Positions 6,376-13,718 of a stretch of 17,456 nt of DNA are shown here, in pieces. The position numbers and the translations under genes are program-made. The notes under the pieces were generated by a model. The model saw nothing but the letters and a program-made list of their open reading frames with translations, was not told the DNA's origin and searched no databases. Every line of letters begins with the position of its first letter. Positions within the stretch are counted from its first letter, which is position 1. This DNA is from CAZMLC01 sp964567125. Lineage in GTDB: Bacteria > Verrucomicrobiota > Kiritimatiellia > RFP12 > UBA1067. The stretch spans positions 1-17,456 of the forward strand of contig CAZMLC010000060.1 in assembly GCA_964567125.1 (NCBI GenBank). The letters run 5' to 3'.

Positions 6376-7839
6376 ATGGCTCAAGCGAATCGGACAGTAA
6401 TTCTGCGCCGATTAAATGGCGCATTTAGGCTGGTATTAGGCAGTAGCCTACTCCTTGTGACGGGGTGTTACACCTGCGACCATTCTGAATATCCATTGAG
6501 CGAGTCGGATCTCTATTCGGCTTGCTCAATGGCATATTTTTCTCAAGGCCTGCTGATTCAAAACAATCAGCACCAGAATACGAACGCGAATTATCGCGTC
6601 GCGGAGGCCTCTTTGCGCACTGCGCTGCTCTTCGATCCGCGCAATCGCGAAGCCGTGATCGCACTCGCGGGCAATCTCTATAAGCAGAAGCGCGCGGATG
6701 ACGTCTACCCGTTGCTGGCAAACTACCTGACCTACGTTCCACACGATGAGGAACTCCAGCTTGAGGCGATTCGCCTGCTCTCCCGCACCAATGGCTATGC
6801 ACGCGCGAAAAGCCATGCGCAACAGCTCTACCAGCGCGCACCTGACAATTTCGACTACCAAGTCCTGACCGTCGAACTCTCCTTCCTGAGCGGCGACTTC
6901 TCGGATGGCATCCGTCTTTTGAAAAAGAGCCGTTCCCCTGAACTTGCCTATCAGTTTCTGATCGCTTACCTGCAACGCAACGCGGGGCCGGACCTTCTGC
7001 TCGCGCTGGCCGAACTGGTCTGCGACATGGCCCCGCCTGGCACTCCGGTCTATCGTACGGCACTGCTGATCGCAGCCAATCAATACCAGCAGAAAAACAA
7101 CTATGCTGACGCGGTTGAACGTTACCTCACGTTGGCACACTTCGACCCGCAGGACACGCTGAGCCTGCGCAGCCTGGGCGAGGTGATCCAAGCTGCGCCG
7201 TGCTACACCGCTGAGATCGAAGAGCAGCTCCACGATATCCCCGGCGTCTTTTCCTTCGTGCGCGCCGCAAGTATGATCGCAGCAACCAATGCTGTTCCCG
7301 TACCGGATGCCGTGTTCCCCTTGCTCAAGGACTATGAGCACGCGCGCCTGCGTGCAGGCTACTTCCCGGCTGAACTCTACTATCTCTGGGCCGCAGGCCT
7401 CTATCTGGAATCCACGCGCAATGACGACGAACTCGACGCCTTTATTCAAAACGCGCTGGTTGTCCATCCCGCATCGAATCCGCTGAAAAATACGCTCGCC
7501 TATGCATGGTCGATCCGCGGCAAAAATCTGCCGCAGGCCTTGGCGTTGATCAATCAGGTCCTGGCGGAACCGAAAGAGGCGGAAAACCCGGCGTATATCG
7601 ACACGAAAGGGTGGATCCTTTTCAAAATGGGACGCAATTACGAAGCGCTTCAGCTGATTCTCAAAGCAGCTGAACGCGATAACCGCGAACCGGAAATCCT
7701 GAATCATCTCGGCGATGTCCTGCTCGCGGTGGGTCGTCAGTCCGAAGCGGTTGAAGCCTGGAAGAAATCGGTGGCGATCAAGCCGGACGCAGCGATTGAA
7801 GAAAAAATTAAACGCCTTGCGCCCACGACTGTCAAATGA
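6376..7839 (+). CDS. TPR-repeat lipoprotein
   Basis: This is a predicted lipoprotein of 487 residues. The signal peptide has basic residues (R6, R11, R12), a hydrophobic core (19-28), and a lipobox VTGC with Cys31 as the modified residue. The mature part is alpha-helical, with tetratricopeptide-like repeats: AEASLRTALLFDPRNREAVIALAGNLYKQ early on, and NHLGDVLLAVGRQSEAVEAWKKSVAIKP near the end. TPR lipoproteins usually scaffold envelope complexes; the partner here is unknown. The ATG at 6376 has AGGAGG at 7 nt. The frame is open back to 6325, but that start would lie in the terminator stem. It overlaps the next gene by ATGA, so expression of the two is probably coupled. Confidence 0.88.
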   Translation: MAQANRTVILRRLNGAFRLVLGSSLLLVTGCYTCDHSEYPLSESDLYSACSMAYFSQGLLIQNNQHQNTNANYRVAEASLRTALLFDPRNREAVIALAGNLYKQKRADDVYPLLANYLTYVPHDEELQLEAIRLLSRTNGYARAKSHAQQLYQRAPDNFDYQVLTVELSFLSGDFSDGIRLLKKSRSPELAYQFLIAYLQRNAGPDLLLALAELVCDMAPPGTPVYRTALLIAANQYQQKNNYADAVERYLTLAHFDPQDTLSLRSLGEVIQAAPCYTAEIEEQLHDIPGVFSFVRAASMIAATNAVPVPDAVFPLLKDYEHARLRAGYFPAELYYLWAAGLYLESTRNDDELDAFIQNALVVHPASNPLKNTLAYAWSIRGKNLPQALALINQVLAEPKEAENPAYIDTKGWILFKMGRNYEALQLILKAAERDNREPEILNHLGDVLLAVGRQSEAVEAWKKSVAIKPDAAIEEKIKRLAPTTVK

Positions 7840-9817
7840 ACCCGTTCCTCTCCAACGCCTACTACCCTGACTTCCCCGCAATGACGCCGGAGTTGGCGCG
7901 CGACGCCTTTGATCAGCTCCTTCCCGCTGCGGAAAAGGAACTGACACAGTATGAAGAACGGGTGACGTCCATCGCGGACTGGGAGACGCTATCCGAGGAT
8001 CTCTACACGCTCACCCATCCCCTCTTCCATGCATGGTCGCTGCTCACACACCTGCTCTCCGTCTGCAACACCGACGCATGGCGCACGCTCCACGAAACGG
8101 TTCAACCCCGCATCATCGCCTTCTCCAATCGCTTCAGCCAGAGCAAGCCCATCTTCGACGCCATGGCCCGTATCGCCGCGCAGAAAGCGACATTGACCCC
8201 CACGCAGCAGCGCATTCTCGACCACGCCTTGCGCGATAAACGCCTCGCCGGTATCGATCTGCCTGAAGCCGAACGGACCCAGCTCAATGCGATTAACACG
8301 GAACTGGCACAGCTCAGCATGGCATTCAGCAACCATGTACTGGATGCGACGAAAGCCTATACACTGACGCTCGCCACGCCGGAGGAGATCGCAGGACTCC
8401 CCGAAGCGCTGCTCCAGGCCACACAGGAGATCGGACCGGACAACACGTCGCGCTGGAAAATTACCCTGGCTTCCGCGGTCTATGTGCCCTTCATGATGCA
8501 CAGCCGCAACCGTGCTGCGCGCGAAGCGCTCTATCGCGCGTATGTGACCCGCGCCTCAGCCGGTGAGCTCGACAACACGCCGCTCATCAATCGTATTTTG
8601 GAATTGCGTCGGCAGAAAGCCGCGCTGCTCGGCTTTGCAACTTTTGCGGACTTGAGCCTCTCGGTGAAAACAGCGAAGAACGTCGCCGCCGTCGATGACC
8701 TGCTGTACCAGCTCGCCACCGCTTCGCACATCCCCGGTCAAACCGAGATGCACGATCTCCAAGTCTTCGCGGCGCAACACCCTGAATGGGCGGCAGGCGC
8801 AGATCCGCACGCTCCGCTCAAACCCTGGGATATCGCCTTCTGGAGCGAGCGTCAACGCGAAGCGCTGTATGACTATAACGAAACCGAACTCAGCCGCTAC
8901 TTCCCCTTCCCCGCCGTGCTGAATGGTCTCTTCAAACTGGCGCACGATCTCTTCGACATCACCATCCAAGAAGCCACAGGCACGGTTCCCGTCTGGCATC
9001 CCGACGTGCGCTTCTTTACAGTCAGCACAACAGCAGGAACCCCGATCGCCGGATTTTATCTCGACCCCTACAGTCGCCCCGAGACCAAGAGCAGCGGTGC
9101 CTGGATGAATGAGATCCACACGCGCCGCAAATCGCGCGACGGTTCTATCCAACTGCCTCTGGCCCTGATGGTCTGCAACCAGTCGCTGCCCGTGGATACC
9201 AAGCCGTCCCTCTTGCGCTTCGGCGAGGTCACCACGCTCTTCCACGAATTCGGCCATGTGCTTCAGCACATCCTGACCACCATCGATGAAGCGGATGCCT
9301 CGGGCATCAACGGCGTTGAATGGGATGCCGTCGAGATCGCCAGCCAGTTCATGGAAAACTGGTGTTACGACCGCACCGTGCTGCAGCAGATGAGCGCGCA
9401 TGTGGAAACAGGCTCACCGCTCCCCGATGAACTCTTCCAGAAAATCGTCGCGTCTAAAAATTACCGCAGCGCCTCAGCCATGCTGCGGCAGCTGATTTTC
9501 GCAACGGTCGATATGACGCTCCACGCACACTATCCGAATCCGCAAAAATGGCCGGATGTCCATGCGCTCGACCATGCTATCGCGCAGGAATACAGTCCCA
9601 TAAAACCGCTCGATGAAGACCGTTTTCTCTGTGCGTTCAGCCACATCTTTGGTGGCGGCTATGCCGCCGGTTATTACAGCTATAAATGGTCCGAAGTGAT
9701 GTCTGCAGATCTCTTTGCCGCCTTTGAAGAGGCAGGGCTTCACGATCAGCAGGCCATCGCCCGCGAAGGCCGCCGCCTCCGCGACACGCTCTTTTCCCTT
9801 GGCGGCGCGGAAGATCC
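7836..9817 (+). CDS. M3-family metallo-oligopeptidase, 3' end lost in gap
   Basis: This is a zinc oligopeptidase of the thimet/oligopeptidase A type, which degrades short peptides in the cytoplasm. The 660 residues before the gap include the zinc motif HEFGH (470-474), the third ligand Glu500 in DAVEIASQFMENW, and the family-specific FSHIFGGGYAAGYYSYKWSEVMSADLF. The last readable residues, LFSLGGAED, normally lie some 20-30 residues from the family's C-terminus, so nearly the whole enzyme is present. No signal peptide is seen. The ATG overlaps the upstream lipoprotein stop (ATGA) and has no clear Shine-Dalgarno sequence, which suggests translational coupling. The true stop is in the gap at 9818. 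Confidence 0.93.
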
Positions 9818-9917
9818 NNNNNNNNNNNNNNNNNNNNNNNNNNNNNNNNNNNNNNNNNNNNNNNNNNNNNNNNNNNNNNNNNNNNNNNNNNNNNNNNNNN
9901 NNNNNNNNNNNNNNNNN
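9818..9917. other. Assembly gap of exactly 100 Ns
   Basis: One hundred consecutive Ns, the usual placeholder for a scaffold gap of unknown size. It separates the end of a peptidase gene from the interior of an esterase gene. Nothing can be said about what lies inside except that it must hold the peptidase stop and the esterase start if the join is right. Confidence 0.99.
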
Positions 9918-11822
9918 ACCTGCGTCCTGGACTGGGTCCGGCAGGCGGATCTGCACGCCGATGCCGCGCTCCTGGCGTGCCCGAACCGCGATGCGCTCCG
10001 CACCTATCAACGCACGTTGCGCGATGCATGGATCGCCAGCTTTGGAGGTTTCCCCGCACGAACGCCGCTCAACCCCGTCCTCTCCGAACCGATCGCGCGC
10101 GAAGGCTACACCCTCACCAAAGTCCGCTTTGAAAGTCAACCCGGTCTCTTTGTCACCGCACATCTTTTTAAACCTGCACCGTCCGATGCGAAACCGCGTC
10201 CAGCGGTACTGATTCCCTGCGGTCACAGCGCAGAAGGAAAGGCCGCTGACATCTACCAGCGCGCAGCCCTGCTGTGCGCCAAGGCGGGCTTCATTACGCT
10301 CATCTATGACCCCATTGATCAAGGCGAACGATGGCAATTGCCCGGGGAAAAACCGGCCATATCCGTCACAGGCCACAACGTTGTCGGCGCCAGCGCCATG
10401 TTGCTGGGCTGGAACACGGCGCGCTTCCGCATCTGGGATGGCATCCGGGGCATTGACCTGCTCACCTCCCTGCCCGATGTTGATGCGCAGCGCATCGGCG
10501 TGATCGGCAACTCCGGTGGCGGTACGTTGACGAGTTACATCATGAATCTGGATGAACGCGTCACAACCGCCATCCCCTCCTGCTACTTCACCACCTTCCG
10601 CGACCTCTGCGCAGCGATCGGACCGCAGGATGCGGAACAGAATTTCTTCGGACAGCTCGACGCTGGCTTGAACCATGCCGCCTTGCTGACGTTGCGCGCA
10701 CCGCAGTTCCCGGTCTGCATCAGCGCAACCTACAACGACTTCTTCCCCTTTGAAGGCACGCTCGCCACGCTCGCCGTCGCGCAGCAGGTTTACACGGCCA
10801 ACGGCGCAGCTCATGCTGACTTTAAGACCCTGCGCGCGGACTCCGCGCTTGGGCTGATCGATATGCCCGGCCCGCACGGCTGGAAAGAGAGTTCGCTCAT
10901 CGCCTCGATCCGCTGGCTGCGCGCCAAACTCTGCAATGACCCGACCGCTCTTCCGATCGATCTGGCCCCACTCCGTCCGGGTGCGACGAATTTCAATCTG
11001 AAAGCCGTTGATTGCGGACTCGACGCCGTGGCCGCCCGCGTCACGCCGACAGGCCAGGTTCGCGACCTGCCGGGCAACCGCACGGTCTACGACCTTATGC
11101 GCGATGAACTCGCCCGCTGCCCGACCTCTGCGCTGACCGATCCCGAACAGAAGCGCCTGCGTGTAGAGCATGCGCTCGGCCTTGAAAAAACACCCCTTGC
11201 CGCCGTCACGGCCCAGCTCATTGCCAGCACGGATCAGGGCACCTGGACCGCTTTTCACTACAGCCTCATTCCCGCGCAAAGCGGCCACCTGACCAACGCC
11301 ATTCCCGCGCTGCTCGCCGTGCCGAAGACCGTCACGGCTCCGCCGGTCTTCCTGCTTTCAGATCTGGGTAAAGCCGACACGTTGGATCAGCTTCAGCACC
11401 ATCTCGACAAAGGCAGTCCGGTGCTGACCATCGATCTCTTCGCCACCGGTGAAATCGGCGCGCTGAAACATGCCTTCTATGGTTCGAAACGCGCGGATGA
11501 AGGCATCAGCGTGATGCTCTATCTGCTCGGACGCTCCATGGTCGAAGTCCGCACGCGCGAAATCGTCGGCTGCGTCAACTGGCTCTCCGACCGCTTCCAG
11601 AAAAAACCGGTGCAGCTCATTGCACGCGGTTCCGCCGCTATCCCGGCGTATCACGCCTATGCACTCGCACCCGCGCGCATCAGCGCGATTGCGACGCAAA
11701 ACCCGCCCCTCGCCTGGCGCAAGGTCGTCGAACACTCCGCGGCCTACCCGTTTGCCAACTGCGTACACAATGCGCTCCGTTCCTACGACTGGGTTGATCT
11801 CTATCCCAACGATCAAAATTAA
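9918..11822 (+). CDS. Alpha/beta-hydrolase, acetylxylan-esterase-like, 5' end lost in gap
   Basis: The 634 residues after the gap look like a secreted or periplasmic ester hydrolase acting on carbohydrate esters; the specific substrate is not visible. Numbering from 9918, the oxyanion region is LIPCGHSAEGK (98-108), and the nucleophile elbow GNSGGG puts Ser199 (codon at 10512) in place. Asp274 in YNDFFPFEG and His320 in PGPHGW are the likely other triad members. Residues ~440-634 resemble a second, degenerate hydrolase fold (FLLSDLG, PVLTIDLFATGEIG, an elbow-like ARGSAAI around Ser572). Any signal peptide is in the gap. It is read in the same frame as the upstream peptidase only through the Ns and should be treated as a separate gene. 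Confidence 0.85.
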   Translation, partial: TCVLDWVRQADLHADAALLACPNRDALRTYQRTLRDAWIASFGGFPARTPLNPVLSEPIAREGYTLTKVRFESQPGLFVTAHLFKPAPSDAKPRPAVLIPCGHSAEGKAADIYQRAALLCAKAGFITLIYDPIDQGERWQLPGEKPAISVTGHNVVGASAMLLGWNTARFRIWDGIRGIDLLTSLPDVDAQRIGVIGNSGGGTLTSYIMNLDERVTTAIPSCYFTTFRDLCAAIGPQDAEQNFFGQLDAGLNHAALLTLRAPQFPVCISATYNDFFPFEGTLATLAVAQQVYTANGAAHADFKTLRADSALGLIDMPGPHGWKESSLIASIRWLRAKLCNDPTALPIDLAPLRPGATNFNLKAVDCGLDAVAARVTPTGQVRDLPGNRTVYDLMRDELARCPTSALTDPEQKRLRVEHALGLEKTPLAAVTAQLIASTDQGTWTAFHYSLIPAQSGHLTNAIPALLAVPKTVTAPPVFLLSDLGKADTLDQLQHHLDKGSPVLTIDLFATGEIGALKHAFYGSKRADEGISVMLYLLGRSMVEVRTREIVGCVNWLSDRFQKKPVQLIARGSAAIPAYHAYALAPARISAIATQNPPLAWRKVVEHSAAYPFANCVHNALRSYDWVDLYPNDQN

Positions 11823-11876
11823 TTCCACTACGCATCCACGCTCCACCTCTTCCATCATACCGACATTCCCGTTTGC

Positions 11877-11942
11877 TTTCCCTGTCTCCCTCATCTGCGT
11901 GCATCTGCGACATCTGCGGATTACTGAGCCTTCGCATACGCC
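11877..11942 (-). repeat. Solo right end of the GxxExxY cassette
   Basis: TTTCCCTGTCTC followed by three ATCTGCG heptamers (11893, 11903, 11912) and CGGATTACTGAGC matches the right end of the cassette at 13205-13255 almost base for base. Weaker similarity (CTTCGCATACGCC versus ATTCGCAACCTCC) continues to ~11942. Read on the minus strand it still encodes LSNPQMSQMHADEGDRES, but the start codon is lost (AGG) and the frame then leaves the gene. It is a degenerate fragment between the esterase stop and the SIMPL promoter. The rest of 11823-11997 shows nothing else convincing. Confidence 0.85.
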
Positions 11943-11997
11943 GAAACGATCCATAGGCAGTGTTTCGAAAATTCTCGACATACCCTGCACAATCCAT

Positions 11998-12026
11998 TTG
12001 ACCTCGGATACGCGATGCGCTATTGT
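11998..12026 (+). promoter_or_regulatory. Promoter candidate for the SIMPL gene
   Basis: TTGACC (11998-12003, 5/6) and TATTGT (12021-12026, 4/6) with exactly 17 bp between them. The transcript would start near 12034 and give a leader of about 60 nt before the ATG at 12097. Confidence 0.5.
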
Positions 12027-12096
12027 TGGCCTCCTATAAGGCATCTATGCCCAACATCGTTTGTTTAACTCAAATCCCACCATCTCAACACCCATC

Positions 12097-12807
12097 ATGA
12101 TTACAACACGTTCCTTCGCCATGCTCGGCGCGCTGCTTGCGCTCGGCCTCACCATTTTCGGATTTCAAATCGGAATCGCCGTCAAGAATGGTCGCGATTT
12201 TGACCGCTATTTCACGGTGCGCGGACTTTCCGAGCGAACCGTCAAAGCGACGCTCGCGATCTGGCCGATCCGCTATGCCAGCGCCGCCGAGGATCTGCCC
12301 GCTTTGCAGCGCGAAATGGAAAAGGGCCGGCAGACGATCCTGAACTACCTGAAGCGCGCAGGCCTTACAGAATCGGAATACAGTTTCGGCTTGCCGCAGA
12401 TCGTAGACCGCGCGAATGAACGCCGCGAAAAGGATCAACTCCCCATACCGCGCTACAGTGCTATTATGACGATTGTCGTGCGCAGCACACACATCGACAG
12501 CGTCAAGGCCGCGATCCAGAAATCGGATGAATTGTTGGCGCAGGATGTCGCGCTGGTCGCCGATGACTATGGACCGCGCGTTCAGTTTCTCTACGAAGAG
12601 GTCAATGCGATCAAACCTGCTCTGATCGCGGAAGCCACGGCGAATGCACGCAAGGCTGCGGAGAAATTCGCACAAGATTCGCACGCGCGCGTCGGCAAGA
12701 TCCGCAAAGCCACGCAAGGGCTCGTTGAAATCACGGACCGCGATATCGCGACACCCGAAGTGAAGGTCGTCCGCGTGGTCACGACGATTGATTTCTTTAT
12801 CGAGTAA
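12097..12807 (+). CDS. SIMPL-domain (YggE-like) membrane-anchored protein
   Basis: This 236-residue protein has an N-terminal hydrophobic signal anchor (about residues 6-29) followed by a SIMPL-domain body. Recognisable features are FTVRGLSERTVKATLAIWPI near the domain start, ANARKAAEKFAQDSHARVGKIRKATQG late in it, and the closing VKVVRVVTTIDFFIE. The family (E. coli YggE, Brucella BP26) is periplasmic or envelope-associated, with no settled biochemical role; BP26 forms ring-like oligomers. The ATG at 12097 lacks a clear Shine-Dalgarno sequence. An upstream in-frame TTG at 12061 is possible but less likely. Its last 21 bases are duplicated 932 bp downstream, and its 3' end overlaps the convergent GxxExxY gene by 11 bp. 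Confidence 0.88.
   Translation: MITTRSFAMLGALLALGLTIFGFQIGIAVKNGRDFDRYFTVRGLSERTVKATLAIWPIRYASAAEDLPALQREMEKGRQTILNYLKRAGLTESEYSFGLPQIVDRANERREKDQLPIPRYSAIMTIVVRSTHIDSVKAAIQKSDELLAQDVALVADDYGPRVQFLYEEVNAIKPALIAEATANARKAAEKFAQDSHARVGKIRKATQGLVEITDRDIATPEVKVVRVVTTIDFFIE
12787..12807 (+). repeat. 21-bp direct repeat flanking the island, left copy
   Basis: These are the final 21 bases of the SIMPL gene, ending in its TAA stop. An identical 21-mer occurs at 13719-13739, exactly 932 bp away. Beyond the exact match the next bases still agree in part (TGCGCCTCAC versus CGCACATCAC). Confidence 0.95.
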
Positions 12808-13258
12808 TGCGCCTCACCGAGGAATTGAAATCCGCAGATGACGCAGATGAACGCAGATTGAAGACCAAGCGGCGATAGGTAAGACGAGCAGACCCGAAAT
12901 TGATCAACAGGGCTTTATGAATCCCAGAGGCCTTAAGATAATTCAACACTTGCGCTTCTTCTATGCTCGATAATTGTGCCAACGCCTTGAGTTCTACAAT
13001 CACGGAACCGAAGCAAACAAAATCGGCCTTATAGAAGGTATTCAGGCGCTCTCCCCGATAAAAGACAGGTAATTCCTTTTCCCGTTCATAGTGGATTTTT
13101 CGTGCGCGAAATTCTTTTTCCAGTGCTTCCTGATATACAGCTTCCAAAAAACCGGCCCCCAGCTCTCCATGAACGGTCATTGCTGCCCCAATGATGGAAT
13201 AGGTTTCCCTGTCTCGCTCATCTGCGTGTATCTGCGACATCTGCGGATTACTAAGCAT
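12797..13258 (-). CDS. GxxExxY protein (PD-(D/E)XK nuclease-like)
   Basis: This is a 153-residue member of the GxxExxY family (PD-(D/E)XK nuclease superfamily by family assignment), whose function is unknown. The name motif is G36-FL-E39-AV-Y42 in GELGAGFLEAVYQEAL. Candidate catalytic residues are Asp79 in YKADF and E89-L-K91 in VIVELKAL; Gln103 and Tyr107 follow in QVLNYL. The first 17 residues (MLSNPQMSQIHADERDR) and the region near the C-terminus (RSSASSADFN) are translated from the cassette's own terminal repeats. The ATG at 13258 has GGAGG at 6 nt; a TTG at 13264 is an alternative. Its stop codon is contributed by sequence antisense to the SIMPL 3' end, so the C-terminal SSVRRITR is probably an insertion-site effect. 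Confidence 0.88.
   Translation of the reverse strand: MLSNPQMSQIHADERDRETYSIIGAAMTVHGELGAGFLEAVYQEALEKEFRARKIHYEREKELPVFYRGERLNTFYKADFVCFGSVIVELKALAQLSSIEEAQVLNYLKASGIHKALLINFGSARLTYRRLVFNLRSSASSADFNSSVRRITR
12833..12858 (+). repeat. Cassette left end: three CGCAGAT heptamers
   Basis: CGCAGAT begins at 12833, 12842 and 12852, a spacing of 9 and then 10 bp. It is preceded by GAATTGAAATC. The same arrangement, inverted, closes the other side at 13220-13245. Roughly one heptamer per helical turn places all three on one DNA face, which fits a protein-binding end. This stretch also encodes part of the GxxExxY C-terminus. Confidence 0.85.
13220..13245 (-). repeat. Cassette right end: three inverted CGCAGAT heptamers
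   Basis: ATCTGCG begins at 13220, 13230 and 13239, so on the minus strand CGCAGAT is again spaced 9 and 10 bp and preceded by AATC. It encodes residues NPQMSQIHADE of the GxxExxY protein. Together with the left end it forms an inverted terminal repeat of about 30 bp with a few mismatches. Confidence 0.85.
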
Positions 13259-13260
13259 AT

Positions 13261-13480
13261 GCAACCTCCAGAAAATGTATACGCGATAATCTCATGTTCA
13301 GGTCGTCCGCGTCGCGGAATTGACATCCGCAGATGACGCAGATGGACGCAGAGTAAAGATCAAGCGTCGATATGCAAGACGAGCAGACCAACATTGATCA
13401 ACAAGGTTTTATGATGGAATACGTTTTCCAGCCTCTCTCATCTGCGTACATCTGCGACATCTGCGGATTACTGAGCATAT
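13261..13480. repeat. Tandem 220-bp unit, copy 1 (MITE-like derivative)
   Basis: It begins GCAACCTCCAGAAAATG and contains a ~57-bp linker (to 13317) and then a 163-bp mini-cassette. The mini-cassette has a left heptamer triplet (13328, 13337, 13347; the third reads CGCAGAG), a short core and a right triplet (13440, 13450, 13459). The core matches the left arm of the full cassette up to TTTATGA and then its right arm from ATGATGGAATA. About 275 bp of the GxxExxY gene has therefore been lost, with the junction at a shared ATGA. Confidence 0.92.
13398..13478 (-). pseudogene. Truncated GxxExxY frame in copy 1
   Basis: The GGAGG ribosome-binding site and ATG (13478) of the GxxExxY gene are kept, opening a 26-codon frame MLSNPQMSQMYADERGWKTY..., which crosses the deletion junction and stops at 13398. 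Only the repeat-encoded N-terminus and TYSII are shared with the full protein. It is most simply a decayed remnant. Confidence 0.6.
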
Positions 13481-13700
13481 GCAACCTCCAGAAAATGTAT
13501 ACGCGATAATCTCATGTTCAGGTCGTCCGCGTCGCGGAATTGACATCCGCAGATGACGCAGATGGACGCAGAGTAAAGATCAAGCGTCGATATGCAAGAC
13601 GAGCAGACCAACATTGATCAACAAGGTTTTATGATGGAATACGTTTTCCAGCCTCTCTCATCTGCGTACATCTGCGACATCTGCGGATTACTGAGCATTC
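13481..13700. repeat. Tandem 220-bp unit, copy 2
   Basis: It repeats 13261-13480 with near-complete identity; the only differences I can see are in the last bases (GAGCATTC instead of GAGCATAT). This implies a very recent tandem duplication. Left heptamers are at 13548, 13557 and 13567; right heptamers at 13660, 13670 and 13679. A further 17 bp (13701-13717, GCAACCTCCAGAAAATG) begin a third unit before the 21-bp direct repeat takes over. Confidence 0.95.
13618..13698 (-). pseudogene. Truncated GxxExxY frame in copy 2
   Basis: The same 26-codon remnant as in copy 1, with ATG at 13698 and GGAGG 6 nt upstream supplied by the 13701-13717 stub. Kept apart because its upstream sequence differs: beyond the stub lies the duplicated SIMPL 3' end instead of the linker, so the promoter context is lost. 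Confidence 0.55.
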
Positions 13701-13718
13701 GCAACCTCCAGAAAATGA

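Larger units (their letters stand above)
12808..13718. mobile_element. GxxExxY cassette island with two deletion derivatives
   Basis: This 911-bp block lies between the two 21-bp direct repeats. It contains one full GxxExxY cassette (about 12822-13276), two tandem 220-bp units that are shortened copies of it, and a 17-bp stub of a third. No transposase or recombinase is encoded here. Whether the element moves by its own nuclease-like protein, by a helper, or not at all is not shown by the sequence. The mobile label is an inference from flanking duplication, inverted ends and multiple copies, including the solo end at 11877. Confidence 0.65.

Noticed and set aside
6526..7947. 473-codon minus-strand frame opposite the TPR lipoprotein
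   Set aside because: It is antisense to a gene with lipobox, Shine-Dalgarno sequence and TPR repeats, and its own translation shows no family motifs.
9474..11288. 604-codon minus-strand frame opposite the peptidase and esterase
   Set aside because: It is antisense to two convincing enzymes, runs through the N gap, and its translation has no recognisable family features. It is a shadow of GC-rich codon usage.
11358..12044. 228-codon minus-strand frame between the esterase and SIMPL genes
   Set aside because: Most of it is antisense to the esterase. The part beyond the esterase is a degenerate cassette end, whose GxxExxY start region lies in a different minus-strand frame, so there is no separate gene.
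12061..12096. SIMPL gene starting at the TTG at 12061
   Set aside because: It would precede the hydrophobic anchor with a polar, low-complexity stretch and has no ribosome-binding site. The ATG at 12097 gives a normal signal anchor.
13261..13700. Tandem repeats read as a CRISPR array
   Set aside because: The unit is 220 bp with internal inverted ends and the two copies are the same throughout. There are no short repeats with variable spacers and no cas genes.
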